NCBI RefSeq assembly: GCF_030652235.1 | Contig: NZ_JAUSBA010000031.1 | Coordinates: forward strand, 1 to 64,000 | Source: Cypionkella sp. | Lineage (GTDB): Bacteria; Pseudomonadota; Alphaproteobacteria; Rhodobacterales; Rhodobacteraceae | Direction: 5' to 3' | Length of the DNA: 64,000 nt | Part shown: piece by piece, positions 23,392-32,371 of the stretch | Layout of the letters: each line of letters begins with the position of its first letter | How positions within the stretch are numbered: position 1 is the first letter of the stretch | The notes under the pieces: generated by a model | Told to the model about the DNA's origin: nothing | What the model saw: only the letters and a program-made list of their open reading frames with translations | Database searches by the model: none | Position numbers and translations under genes: made by a program

Positions 23392-25794
23392 TTAGCCGTG
23401 GTCCGACTGTGTCATAGGTTGGTCGTGCTTTCGGAAAGGCAGGCGGTTTATGCGAGATCCCTCGACATGCCGCATCACCGCATCTGTGTCCGCGCCATGG
23501 CCCGCGCAGACGGTCTTCCAGTCTGATGTATCAATTGGGAAGACGCCATCACGCAGCAAGTCTGTCTTTACGAAGGGAAACCCAAGATCCAGCATTCGCC
23601 GCCATGCACCGTGCGTCGGATTGAAACCAGACATCATTGACGGTTCGCATCCAAACAGCGTCTCCATCCCGAACACGAAATGCTGACTTGGATCAGGCAG
23701 GGCAGGGCTGAGAGGCGCTATCGCATACTCATACTTCAAAACAACCTGCGTCTTGTCTTCTTCGTTTGCGATACTCTCCCAAAAACGGCGCAATGCTTCA
23801 GCTTGCAGATTCTGGCGGTTCCACCCAAAGAAATAGCTCTGGGCATGATACGATGAGTTCGTGCATTCACTCAGCGCAAAAAAGCCACCATTTCGCGTCC
23901 GGATATCTTGAATTATACTTTCAAGCGATGCAAACGGCCCGATCAGGCTGTCGTTCGCGAAGAACACCCGATCCGAGTCCCAGACTTCAGGGAATGTACG
24001 CAGCATGTCTGCCCATGCGGCAAAGTCAAAACCGACATTCTGGCGGATAATCAGACCATCCACACAGTCCTCGATACTCTTGTCGATTGGGAGCCACATG
24101 TTGTCGGTGGAGAGGCACAGCACCACCTGAACTCCCGCGTCGCGGATGGCACCAATATACTGCCTTGTGTACTCCAGTGTCACGCCAAGCGGCGCGTGAG
24201 ACACGAAGAAGCAGACTTCTTTTCCGATAAACGACGCAGGTGGTGCTTTCTGAACAACCAGCTCACCAAGCATTCCGCCAAGAGGCCGATCGACCGGCTG
24301 GCTGCAGTTCTGCCGCATCGCAACTTGCGTCTCATAGGTGTGCCAAGCCCGCATATGATGCGTGACCTCAGGCTCTGTTGCACTGAGTTGTTGCGCTGCA
24401 AGCACCCGCAGCGTCGAGAACCTTGCACTTAGGCGTTCTAGACCAGTCTTGACGAGTTCCGTCTTGCGCAAACTGGCAATGCTGCGGCTGCTTGAATGAT
24501 GCACATACACATCATCCGCTATCACCGCATCCATACCCAGATCCAGGATCTTCAGACAAAGATCTTGGACTTCCCAATAGCCAAAGGGAAAGGCCTCCGA
24601 GTCAAGGCCGCCCGCAAGATCGAAGGCATCTCGGCGCATCAAAAGACAGAACCCCGACAAGAACGGAACGCGCGGATACGAGCGGCGACTTGTGAGGCGA
24701 ACAAACGCTGCCGCGAGATCTGGATCGTTTTCCAGATCACCCACGACGGACATCTCTGAATGTGATGGCAAAATGGGGGGTTTGATTGTCTGATGAAATG
24801 CGTTGTTCGAAAGCGGCCCGGCCAGCGCGGTTGTCCATCGCCGATTCATGGCGCGCCACAGGCCATCAACCCAGCCCGCAGTCACAGTTGTATCACTGTT
24901 CAGCAGAACAACGTAGGGTGCCGTGCTCTTCTTCATCCCGGCCAGAATACTGCGGGTGAACCCTTGATTTTGTGAATTTCGGACGACGACAACATTCTCA
25001 AGCTCACGCGCGTAAGCATTTATCCAAGCCTCAGCATCCGGGTCAGAGCAGTCATCCACAAGGATGATTTTTCCGATAGCAGGGCAGTGCCATTGGCGAA
25101 CAGAGGCAAGGCAGCGTGAAAGATCCTCGATGGCATTGAAGATCGGAATGATAATGTCGATGGATGAAGCTTCTGGCTCTGTCCACGCTCCGGCAGGAAG
25201 TGGATCAGATGTCCAAGGTTGCAGCCCTATGCTGTCGATAAAGTCTCTGAAGCGGCCTTCATCTGAATCATTCTGGAACGCGCAAAACGCCTGCGCAAAT
25301 AGTTCCTTTGCAAAGTGGTCTTCTGGACGAACTTCCAGAATTTCGGCAAGCTCAAACAACGTGCTCTCAAAATCACCTGCTTCCAGAGAAAGCGCTAAAT
25401 GAAGCAAGGCATTTAGGCCCGCCGCTTGGGGATATGGATCAAGGGCTTTGATCGCGTCGCGCACAAGCGCAAAGTTTTTTAGTTTCAGGGCAGCGCCCGC
25501 CAGCGCCACGCGCGCATCAAGATCATTTGGAAGGACTGACAACGCGGTTTGCGCGTGATGCAGTGCAAGTGCCGGGGCCCCAAGACGAAGATACGTGTTT
25601 GCGATCAGCGCATGGGTGCGCCCATTGTCCGGAGCACAAGTTAAAGCAAGGCGAAAAGCTTTATGCGCGTCAACCAATGCGCCGGACGCAAAACTTGCGA
25701 TGCCGCAGCGAAGGAATTCGTCATCATCGGTCGCAGGGGCCAAAACCGCCGGATTAATGGACCCTGTACCTATACTAGACCTTTTGGAATTCAA
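23392..25794 (-). CDS. TPR-GT2-RgpF fusion glycosyltransferase
   Basis: This 800-residue protein has TPR-like repeats (residues 25-165), a GT2 glycosyltransferase domain (211-440; SIDIIIPIFNA, VDDCSD, LLNSDTTV with the metal-binding Asp, and FGYWEVQDLC), and a C-terminal rhamnan synthesis F (RgpF-like) domain (about 545-790; RQNVGFDFAAWADML and VFFANDSLIGPF). The start is uncertain: the frame opens with TTG at 25794, no good ribosome site is visible and there is no nearby in-frame ATG. It is the first gene of the island operon. Confidence 0.8.
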   Translation of the reverse strand: MNSKRSSIGTGSINPAVLAPATDDDEFLRCGIASFASGALVDAHKAFRLALTCAPDNGRTHALIANTYLRLGAPALALHHAQTALSVLPNDLDARVALAGAALKLKNFALVRDAIKALDPYPQAAGLNALLHLALSLEAGDFESTLFELAEILEVRPEDHFAKELFAQAFCAFQNDSDEGRFRDFIDSIGLQPWTSDPLPAGAWTEPEASSIDIIIPIFNAIEDLSRCLASVRQWHCPAIGKIILVDDCSDPDAEAWINAYARELENVVVVRNSQNQGFTRSILAGMKKSTAPYVVLLNSDTTVTAGWVDGLWRAMNRRWTTALAGPLSNNAFHQTIKPPILPSHSEMSVVGDLENDPDLAAAFVRLTSRRSYPRVPFLSGFCLLMRRDAFDLAGGLDSEAFPFGYWEVQDLCLKILDLGMDAVIADDVYVHHSSSRSIASLRKTELVKTGLERLSARFSTLRVLAAQQLSATEPEVTHHMRAWHTYETQVAMRQNCSQPVDRPLGGMLGELVVQKAPPASFIGKEVCFFVSHAPLGVTLEYTRQYIGAIRDAGVQVVLCLSTDNMWLPIDKSIEDCVDGLIIRQNVGFDFAAWADMLRTFPEVWDSDRVFFANDSLIGPFASLESIIQDIRTRNGGFFALSECTNSSYHAQSYFFGWNRQNLQAEALRRFWESIANEEDKTQVVLKYEYAIAPLSPALPDPSQHFVFGMETLFGCEPSMMSGFNPTHGAWRRMLDLGFPFVKTDLLRDGVFPIDTSDWKTVCAGHGADTDAVMRHVEGSRINRLPFRKHDQPMTQSDHG

Positions 25795-26098
25795 AACGTC
25801 ATGCCGATCTGCTTTCTATGAGTTAAGTCCGATGCCAATAGCTTCGGCTGTAAGTCTGCGCATGGTTGATTCGGCCATCTGACGTAAACCTCCGCTATCT
25901 CGTTCCCAAGCTACGCACAATGTATTGCGCTGCTATCTTTGGGCAGCCAAACCGAAGGAGACATCTGAACCAGACACCTCAATCTACGCCAACCCCATCG
26001 GCCCTAAACCGGCCAAGGTGGTTGTCGCCCCCGGACAAACTGGTTGACGCGCTCCACCAAAGCATCAAAGGCGAAATCCACAGCATCAGCGTATGATA
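25795..26098. other. Gap between island operon and integrase, no certain gene
   Basis: These 304 bases hold the upstream region of the minus-strand operon. A short + strand frame ending at 26096 has an AAGGAG (about 25958) but no ATG behind it, and its last 30 codons look weakly protein-like. I would not call it a gene. Confidence 0.4.
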
Positions 26099-27369
26099 TC
26101 ACTTTCCGGTTGTCAGCTTCTCGATCCATCGCGCCATCATTCCTCGCCGTTTCTCAATCCGGTCGGCACGATCATAAGCCTGCGCGACCTTCGTCCCTAC
26201 CAGATGCGCGAGGGCGATTTCCGCCATGTCACGTTCAAAATCTGTGTGGTCAGAAACCCACGTACTGAAAGAAGCGCGAAGGCCGTGCGGCACCGCAGGC
26301 TTTCCAGTATCGCGGTCCAGATATCCCAGACCGCCTCGACGGATATCCGCGCTGTGGATGGTCTCCATCACCTTGCCGAGCGTGGCGTCGGACAGGTCCT
26401 TACCCGTGGGCGAGGGAAAAACCAGATTGCAGCCCTCGAACCGAGGGAGCGCCTCAAGTCGCGCCACCATTTCAGGGGTGAGCGGCACCCGATGCGGACG
26501 GCCCCCTTGGCTGCGCGGCTTGATCTTTGATGCCTTCCGCCCCGGCTGGATGGTCCAGAGCCGAGCCTTCATGTCGATTTCATCCCATGTGGCGAAGCGC
26601 ACTGCCCCCGACCGGGAAACCGTCATGGCCTGAAACTCCAAGGCCCTCGCGCCCATCCCATCGCGGCATTGCAGATCGCTCCACCAGCGCGGCCCATCAT
26701 CGAGTTGGAGGGCAGGATAATGCTCGCTCGCAGAGACCTTTGACGGCGAGGGCAAAACCAGAGAGAGGTTGCTTTTCCACTGGGCCGGGTTGCCGCCCTC
26801 TCGGTATCCCTTGACGATCGCAAAGGCGATCACCTTGTCCATCCTGCCTTGCAACTTGCTCGCGGTCTCGGTCTTTTCATGCCAGATCGGGGTCAAGACT
26901 CGCAACACGTCATCCAGTCCGATATTATGCACCAGCGTGTCGCCCAAGACTGGAAGGGCGTAATTCCTGACCGTGGCCTGCCACTGGCTCCGATACTTGT
27001 CTTCTTTGATTTCGGTCAGCTTTTCGGCGGCGTATTCGTCCAGAACTTCCGCGAACGTCTTGCCTTTCCGTTTGGCCGTTGCAAGGGCGGCGCGGGCCTC
27101 TTGCCGTTCGGAAATCGGGTCACGTCCGGCCCCCGGATCAGGCCTCGCATCCGCGCGCCCTCACTACGGGCTTCGGCCAGCCCAACCTCTGGGTAAGGCC
27201 CCAGCCCCATTTCACGCCGCCTCCCACCGACAACCGAGCGTAGCAACCATGACCGCGACCCGCTATCCCGCACCTGCAAGAGCAGACCCGGAACGCCGCC
27301 TACGGCATGAACACCCTCTGGAAGCCTCTTCACCGCCAGCGCAGAAAGCTCCTTGGATTCTCTAGGCAT
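26099..27369 (-). pseudogene. P4-type tyrosine integrase, frameshifted
   Basis: The N-terminal DUF4102 arm domain (LSALAVKRLPEGVHAVGGVPGL...WLLRSV...LGPYPEVGLAEAR) reads from 27369. After GLIRG it leaves frame at a run of five C (27130-27134, + strand). In the next frame the protein continues without a stop as GAGRDPISERQEARAAL, through the core-binding part and the catalytic domain with HGLR and AHLVG...AYDR. One extra base would restore 423 residues. Either a real one-base deletion inactivated the island integrase, or the run was misread. Confidence 0.85.
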
Positions 27370-27508
27370 TTTGACCCGCCTTCTAGCCCGCCAAAAAAAA
27401 TGATGCTGGATGTGACTGTATGCTACGGATTTCGACGAGTGAACTATTAAAAATCAGATGCTTAGCTTACGTATTGATTTAGTATGTTACATGATAAAAC
27501 ACAGATTC

Positions 27509-27538
27509 GGAGGCGATACCCGCCTCCAGGTTTTTTTT
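27509..27538 (+). terminator. Hairpin plus T-run at the right island boundary
   Basis: GGAGGCG (27509-27515), loop ATACC, CGCCTCC (27521-27527), then AGG and eight T. The right stem arm belongs to the tRNA-Cys 3' end repeat and the T-run is the DNA that followed the native tRNA, so the hairpin was created by the island junction. It should stop transcription leaving the island. Confidence 0.68.
27514..27530 (+). repeat. Right boundary repeat of the genomic island
   Basis: This is the exact copy of 19940-19956 (tRNA-Cys 3' end, including CCA). No tRNA body precedes it, so it is the remnant left by island insertion. Confidence 0.82.
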
Positions 27539-27558
27539 GCTGAAATCCTGACACTTTA

Positions 27559-28239
27559 TCAAAGCGGTGGGCGCTCGGGGCGCGGGCGAAACACTGGCAG
27601 CGCCCAGTCAAACCGAATGGCCAAAACCCGGATCAGACAAGCCATGGTCAGCCCCACCGCCATCGCCACATCGCGCGAAATACCCCACGCCATCAGCCCG
27701 ACGAACAGCACCGCACCCGCCGCCGAAGCCGACACATAGATTTCCCGCCGCAGCAGAATTGACGGCTCTTGTCCCAGCAAATCGCGCACAATACCCCCGA
27801 ACGCCGCCGTGATCACCCCCATCGCCACCGCAACCAGCGGCCCCGCCCCCGCATCCAAACCCTTGCTGGTGCCCGCAATCGTCACCAAAGCCATGCCAAA
27901 TGCATCCAGATACAGCACCACGCGATAGCGCGAACCCAGCAGATGCGCGCTGAAATGCACCGCCACCGCAACCGCCAGACAGACCGCAACCGGGGCCGGA
28001 TCAATCACCCAGAACACCGGAACGCCCAGCAGCAGATCACGCAACGTGCCGCCGCCCACCCCTGTCACCACGCCCAGCCACAGAAACCCGACGATATCCA
28101 TCTGCTTGCGCGACGCGACCAGCGCCCCCGTCGTCGCAAAAACTGCAGCTGCCGCCAAATCCAGCATGCGCTGAATCGACGCCTGCAAGATCTGCGCCTG
28201 CGCAAGCTGATCCTGAAACAACTGAGCAATATCTGTCAC
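27559..28239 (-). CDS. TRIC/UPF0126 family membrane channel protein
   Basis: This 226-residue inner membrane protein has two repeats of the UPF0126/TRIC fold: ATTGALVASRKQMDIVGFLWL with GVGGGTLRDLLLG, and ALVTIAGTSKGLDAG with AAFGGIVRDLLG. The conserved glycine-rich GG-x-x-RD loops are those that line the pore in TRIC-type cation channels; some bacterial members are linked to glycine uptake. The start is GTG at 28239 with AGGAAAG upstream. It is the first host gene after the island. Confidence 0.85.
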   Translation of the reverse strand: MTDIAQLFQDQLAQAQILQASIQRMLDLAAAAVFATTGALVASRKQMDIVGFLWLGVVTGVGGGTLRDLLLGVPVFWVIDPAPVAVCLAVAVAVHFSAHLLGSRYRVVLYLDAFGMALVTIAGTSKGLDAGAGPLVAVAMGVITAAFGGIVRDLLGQEPSILLRREIYVSASAAGAVLFVGLMAWGISRDVAMAVGLTMACLIRVLAIRFDWALPVFRPRPERPPL

Positions 28240-28470
28240 GGTCCGGGCTTTCCTGATGGGGCAGTCGGGTTTCTCAATGTGGCGCGGGCCGCGCCGTCCT
28301 CATGGCACTGCCAAGGGGATACGTTTCGGACATTGACTGAGGCCAGCTTAGCACGCAATGCCGCCGCGCTGTCGCCGCCAAAGCTTAGATCCGGCATCTC
28401 GAAGTAAAAGAATCAGGTTTACATTTCCTACCGTTTCGCTAGGTTATCTTGGCAAGCCTTTTGACATACG

Positions 28471-28785
28471 GTGTCCCTGGTGATCGTCTGCCACTGCCAA
28501 GCCATTTCGGATCATGACATCCGTGCTGCCGTCGATTGGATGCGCGCATCCGATCCCGACACCATCATCACGCCGGGAAAAATCTATCATGCTTTGGGCA
28601 AGCGCGCCGATTGTGGCGGTTGTATGCCCTTGTTCCTTGACACGATGCGTCAATCTGCGAATTTCGGTGTTGTATCGGCCGCAGTGCCGGGCCAACAGAT
28701 ACCGAACCTGCGCAGCGTGAAAGGAATGTCCCATGAAGGGCGACCCAAAAGTCATCGAATATCTCAACGCGGCTCTGCGGTCTGA
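28471..28785 (+). CDS. bfd: Bacterioferritin-associated ferredoxin
   Basis: Bfd binds a [2Fe-2S] cluster and helps release iron from bacterioferritin. The cluster cysteines are visible in IVCHCQAIS and ADCGGCMP (C-x-C and C-x2-C). The frame continues after the usual domain end to 104 residues and overlaps the first 53 bases of bfr, ending in [16 protein letters not shown]. The GTG at 28471 is chosen; a GTG at 28480 is the alternative. The overlap couples it to bfr. Confidence 0.88.
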   Translation: MSLVIVCHCQAISDHDIRAAVDWMRASDPDTIITPGKIYHALGKRADCGGCMPLFLDTMRQSANFGVVSAAVPGQQIPNLRSVKGMSHEGRPKSHRISQRGSAV

Positions 28786-29218
28786 ACTGACCGCCGTCAG
28801 CCAATATTGGCTGCATTACCGCCTGCAAGATGATTGGGGTCTGGGCCATCTGGCCGCCAAAAGCCGGGCCGAAAGCATTGAAGAGATGCATCATGCCGAC
28901 CGTTTGATCACCCGGATCATATTTCTGGAAGGCCATCCCAACCTGCAAAAACTGGATTCTTTGCGCATCGGCCAAACCCCGCGCGAAACGCTGGAAGCCG
29001 ACCTTGCCGCCGAGCACGAAGCCCGCACTTTGTATATCGAGGCGCGGCGCCACTGCGATCAGGTCGGCGATTTCGTCACCCGCGCATTGTTTGACGAGTT
29101 GACTGCAGACGAGGAAGGCCACATCGACTTTCTGGAAACCCAGCTTGGTTTGCTGGGCCGTCTGGGCGAAGAAAAATACGCCATGCTCAACGCCAAACCC
29201 GCCGATCAGGCCGAATAA
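28733..29218 (+). CDS. bfr: Bacterioferritin
   Basis: This 161-residue haem-containing ferritin stores iron as a 24-mer. Ferroxidase ligands are at the standard places (Glu18, Glu51, His54, and later Glu94, Glu127, His130 in ELTADEEGH), and Met52 is the haem ligand. Translation starts inside bfd, so the pair is made together. A GC-rich hairpin without a T-run follows at 29229-29251. Confidence 0.95.
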   Translation: MKGDPKVIEYLNAALRSELTAVSQYWLHYRLQDDWGLGHLAAKSRAESIEEMHHADRLITRIIFLEGHPNLQKLDSLRIGQTPRETLEADLAAEHEARTLYIEARRHCDQVGDFVTRALFDELTADEEGHIDFLETQLGLLGRLGEEKYAMLNAKPADQAE

Positions 29219-29228
29219 CAAACGCATG

Positions 29229-29251
29229 GGGAGGCATGTTCCGCCTCCCCT
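29229..29251 (+). terminator. GC-rich hairpin after bfr
   Basis: GGGGAGGC, 7-base loop, GCCTCCCC forms an 8-bp stem 10 bases after the bfr stop. It is followed by C-rich DNA and no T-run, so it may mark an mRNA end without being a classic intrinsic terminator. Confidence 0.4.
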
Positions 29252-29335
29252 CCCCCGCCCAACACCCGCGCGCAAAGGTTAACAAGGTCTGAACAAGCCC
29301 CGCTTAAGCCCTTGATGTTCCGCAAACAGCAAGCC

Positions 29336-29351
29336 TGTCCACGCGTGGACA
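29336..29351. repeat. Perfect 16-bp palindrome after tdh
   Basis: TGTCCACGCGTGGACA is fully symmetric and lies 2 bases beyond the tdh stop codon on the minus strand. It could be a protein-binding site or an mRNA hairpin end for tdh-kbl. Confidence 0.55.
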
Positions 29352-29353
29352 CC

Positions 29354-30379
29354 TCACGCCCAGTCAAGCACCACCTTGCCCGACTGCCCCGACCGCATCA
29401 CCTCAAACCCGGTCTGAAACTCATCCACCCCAAAGCGGTGGGTGATGACTTTGCGCACGTCCAACCCATTCTCCAGCATCGCGATCATCTTGTACCAAGT
29501 CTCAAAAATCTCACGCCCATAGACGCCCTTGATCGTGATCGCCTTGAACACGATCCGGCTCCAATCGACCGGAGATTTCCCCGGCGGAATCCCCAACATC
29601 GCGATCTTGCCGCCCATCACCAAGGCCTCGATCATCTGATCAAGCCCGCGCTGATTGCCCGACATCTCCATCCCCACATCAAAGCCCTGCACGATCTTCA
29701 GCCGTGCCATCACGTCCTTCAGATCTTCCGACGCCACATTCACCGGCGTCACATCCGCCACTTCCGCCGCCAATTCCAACCGCGCCGGGTTCACATCCGT
29801 GATCACCACATGCCGCGCGCCCACATGCCGCGCCACCGCCGCCGCCATGATCCCAATCGGCCCGGCCCCGGTGATCAAAACATCCTCGCCCACCAGATCG
29901 AAACTCAAAGCCGTGTGAACGGCATTGCCGAGCGGGTCCAAAATCGCGCCAATCTCGTCATCAATCGTATCCGGCAACGGCACCACATTGAACGCAGGCA
30001 AGCGGAGGTATTCCGCAAAAGCCCCCGGCTCATTCACCCCAATCCCGCGCGTAGCCGGATCGAGATGGAACTTGCCCGCCCGCGACTGACGGCTCAATTT
30101 TCCAATCAAATGCCCCTCACCCGAACAGCGCTGACCAATCGCCAAACCCTCAACCAAAGCCCCCTTGGCCACGATCTCGCCAGCAAATTCATGGCCCGTG
30201 ACCAGACCCACCGGAACCGTCCGCGCCGCCCATTCATCCCAATTCCAGATGTGAATATCGGTGCCGCAGATCCCGGTTTTCTTCACCTTGATCAGCACAT
30301 CTTCCGGCCCGATCTCGGGCACGGCGCGCTCTTGCATCCACAAGCCAATCTCGGCCTTCGCCTTCACCAAAGCTTTCAT
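29354..30379 (-). CDS. tdh: L-threonine 3-dehydrogenase
   Basis: Oxidises threonine to 2-amino-3-ketobutyrate with NAD+. This 341-residue zinc alcohol dehydrogenase family enzyme has catalytic Cys38 ([10 protein letters not shown]), the GHEFAGE zinc site and the Rossmann loop [20 protein letters not shown]. The block that in E. coli Tdh carries the four structural-zinc cysteines reads [21 protein letters not shown] here: the cysteines are replaced by Gly94, Ser97, Ser100 and Asp108. The gene overlaps kbl by 4 bases; kbl performs the next step. Confidence 0.93.
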   Translation of the reverse strand: MKALVKAKAEIGLWMQERAVPEIGPEDVLIKVKKTGICGTDIHIWNWDEWAARTVPVGLVTGHEFAGEIVAKGALVEGLAIGQRCSGEGHLIGKLSRQSRAGKFHLDPATRGIGVNEPGAFAEYLRLPAFNVVPLPDTIDDEIGAILDPLGNAVHTALSFDLVGEDVLITGAGPIGIMAAAVARHVGARHVVITDVNPARLELAAEVADVTPVNVASEDLKDVMARLKIVQGFDVGMEMSGNQRGLDQMIEALVMGGKIAMLGIPPGKSPVDWSRIVFKAITIKGVYGREIFETWYKMIAMLENGLDVRKVITHRFGVDEFQTGFEVMRSGQSGKVVLDWA

Positions 30380-31566
30380 CGGATCGCCCTCACTTCCTTG
30401 CCCGCCGCTTCAAACGCCGCCAGCGCAAAATCCAGATCATCGGTCGAAAGCGCCGCATTCATCTGCGTCCTGATCCGCGCGCCGCCATGCGGCACCACCG
30501 GATAGAAAAACGCCGAAACCATCACTCCGCGCGCATCCAACGCTCGCGCGAACGCCTGGGCCAAGGGGGCATCGCCCAGCATCACTGGCACAATCGGATG
30601 CTCTCCGGGCAGCAGCCGGAAGCCAATCGCCCCCAACCCCGCACGCCAATAGGCCGCGTTATGGAACAACTGTGCGCGCAGATCGTCCGCGCCCTCAACA
30701 ATATCCAAAGCCGCCAAAGCTGCCCCCACCACCGCAGGCGGCAGCGCGTTTGAGAAAAGGTACGGCCGCGCCCGCTGCCGCAACAGATCAATCATCGGCT
30801 GTGGTCCGGCGATATACCCCCCCAACGCGCCCCCCAACGCCTTGCCCAAAGTCCCGGTCAACACGTCAACCTTGACGTCCGCGTGAAACGGCGTTCCCCG
30901 CCCCTGCGGACCCATGAACCCGGTCGCATGGCAATCATCCACCATGGTCAGCGCACCGTATTTCTCCGCCAGCGCCGCAATCGCAGGCAAGTTAGCCAAA
31001 GTACCATCCATCGAAAACACACCGTCGGTTGCGATCATGATAAACCGCGCGCCATCCTTCACCGCCGTGGCAAGCTGCACCTCCAGATCCACCATGTCAT
31101 TATTGGCAAAGCGGTAACGCTTGGCCTTGCACAGCCGCACCCCGTCGATGATCGAGGCATGGTTAAGGCTGTCCGAGACAATCGCATCCGCCTCGCCCAG
31201 CAAAGGCTCAAACAACCCGCCATTGGCATCAAAACAGGCGGCGAACAGGATTGAATCCTCCATGCCAAGGTAATCCGCGATCCGCGCTTCCAACTGGCGG
31301 TGCAAATCCTGCGTGCCGCAGATAAAGCGGACCGAGGCCATGCCATAGCCGTGGCTGTCCATCGCAGCCTTGGCCGCAGCCACCAGCCGAGGATCATCCG
31401 CCAAGCCAAGATAGTTATTGGCGCAGAGATTAAGCATCTCGCGCCCCGCCACCCGCACGCGTGCGCCTTGGCCCCCCTCAATCAACCGCTCCCGCTTCAT
31501 CAGCCCATCGGCCTCAATCCCGGCAAGCGTATCGCGCAAATGGTTTAGAAAGCGTGCATCTGTCAT
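30376..31566 (-). CDS. kbl: 2-amino-3-ketobutyrate CoA ligase (glycine C-acetyltransferase)
   Basis: This 396-residue PLP enzyme splits 2-amino-3-ketobutyrate with CoA into glycine and acetyl-CoA. Typical parts are [33 protein letters not shown], the PLP-contacting [10 protein letters not shown] and the lysine motif [22 protein letters not shown] precedes the ATG. It is the first gene of the kbl-tdh operon; the XRE-cupin gene next to it is in the same direction upstream. Confidence 0.95.
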   Translation of the reverse strand: MTDARFLNHLRDTLAGIEADGLMKRERLIEGGQGARVRVAGREMLNLCANNYLGLADDPRLVAAAKAAMDSHGYGMASVRFICGTQDLHRQLEARIADYLGMEDSILFAACFDANGGLFEPLLGEADAIVSDSLNHASIIDGVRLCKAKRYRFANNDMVDLEVQLATAVKDGARFIMIATDGVFSMDGTLANLPAIAALAEKYGALTMVDDCHATGFMGPQGRGTPFHADVKVDVLTGTLGKALGGALGGYIAGPQPMIDLLRQRARPYLFSNALPPAVVGAALAALDIVEGADDLRAQLFHNAAYWRAGLGAIGFRLLPGEHPIVPVMLGDAPLAQAFARALDARGVMVSAFFYPVVPHGGARIRTQMNAALSTDDLDFALAAFEAAGKEVRAIR

Positions 31567-31682
31567 GGCAGAATTTCCTCCAACTTAACGGATATAACCG
31601 CAACCCAAAGTGAAAGTCAATATAACGGAATACCGTCCGCTCAGCCGGATTTCAGTTCACATTGCCCAAATATTCTGGGGGT

Positions 31683-31700
31683 GCGGGGGCTAGCCCCCGC
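31683..31700 (-). terminator. Perfect GC palindrome after the XRE regulator gene
   Basis: GCGGGGGCTAGCCCCCGC is an 18-base palindrome. On the minus strand it follows the regulator stop by 5 bases and leads into ACCCCCAGAATATTT, a modest T-rich tail. It likely ends the regulator mRNA and separates it from the kbl promoter. Confidence 0.6.
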
Positions 31701-31705
31701 CCGCC

Positions 31706-32266
31706 TCAGCTATCCTGCACAATCAGCAAAGCCCGCGCCGCACCCGCCTCGGCCGCAATCGCGTGGTCACGGTCCGCCGGATAGCGCGCGGTATCGCCGG
31801 GCCCCAACACCTGCTCATCCTCACCCGAGCGCACCCGGATCTGGCCTTCGATCACTGTCAAATGCTCGCGGCAGCCCGCAGAATGTGGCTCGGATTCCAG
31901 TAAGCCATTGGCCGCCAAGCGCAAATCGTAAACCTCATGTTCGCCCACCGCATCGGCAGGCGACAGGATACGGATAGAAACCCCAACCCCACGGCCACCG
32001 ATCACCGGGGCGGCGCCCGCGCGAACCACCTCGATCCCCACCTCAGGCCGCCCCTCCAGCAAACCGGCGAAATCAACTTGCAAAGCCTGCGTCAGATTCC
32101 ACAAGGTCGCCACGGTCGGCGAGGATTCGCCGCGCTCGATCTGGCTAACCATAGATCGGCTGACCCCGGACAGCTTGGCCACCGCATCCAAGGACAGCCC
32201 ACGCGCCTTGCGCGCCTCGCGCAGCGAAGCCGCCAACCTGTCGTGAATATCTGACCTTGGATTCAT
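31706..32266 (-). CDS. XRE-family regulator with C-terminal cupin domain
   Basis: This 186-residue protein has an N-terminal helix-turn-helix (REARKARGLSLDAVAKLSGVSRSMVSQIERGESSPTVATLWNL) and a cupin domain (about 110-186; GCREHLTVIEGQIRVRSGEDEQVLGPGDTARYPADRDHAI). Such proteins often control the amino acid or polyamine genes beside them. It lies just upstream of kbl-tdh on the same strand, so a role in threonine degradation is plausible. Confidence 0.85.
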   Translation of the reverse strand: MNPRSDIHDRLAASLREARKARGLSLDAVAKLSGVSRSMVSQIERGESSPTVATLWNLTQALQVDFAGLLEGRPEVGIEVVRAGAAPVIGGRGVGVSIRILSPADAVGEHEVYDLRLAANGLLESEPHSAGCREHLTVIEGQIRVRSGEDEQVLGPGDTARYPADRDHAIAAEAGAARALLIVQDS

Positions 32267-32322
32267 GCAAGCACCCTGCCTAGACAGAAGCCATCCGTCA
32301 ACGCCCCAGCCTGCACCGCGCC

Positions 32323-32365
32323 GATTTCCGCGCGGAAATCGTGCACGGAATTCGCACGAATTCCG
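32323..32365 (-). repeat. Two consecutive perfect palindromes between selO and the XRE gene
   Basis: GATTTCCGCGCGGAAATC (32323-32340) and CGGAATTCGCACGAATTCCG (32346-32365, 2-base loop) stand 5 bases apart, just after the selO stop on the minus strand. They may act as a double hairpin terminator or protect the selO mRNA 3' end; no T-run follows. Confidence 0.6.
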
Positions 32366-32371
32366 ACTGGA

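Larger units (their letters stand above)
19940..27530. mobile_element. Genomic island with glycan-modification genes and a broken P4-type integrase
   Basis: The island lies between two copies of a 17-base repeat of the tRNA-Cys 3' end and is about 7.6 kb. It holds three minus-strand genes for surface sugar modification and, at the far end, a P4-type integrase on the minus strand. Integration at a tRNA 3' end is the rule for this integrase type, so the repeat, the integrase and the gene content agree. The integrase has a one-base frameshift, so the island may be fixed. Confidence 0.82.

Noticed and set aside
25866-26096. Small + strand gene between the island operon and integrase
   Set aside because: The only ribosome-site-like sequence has no standard start codon behind it and no similarity is recognised.
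26099-27369. Programmed frameshift in the island integrase
   Set aside because: A run of five C without a known stimulator and an integrase family that normally reads in one frame make a simple deletion or read error more likely.
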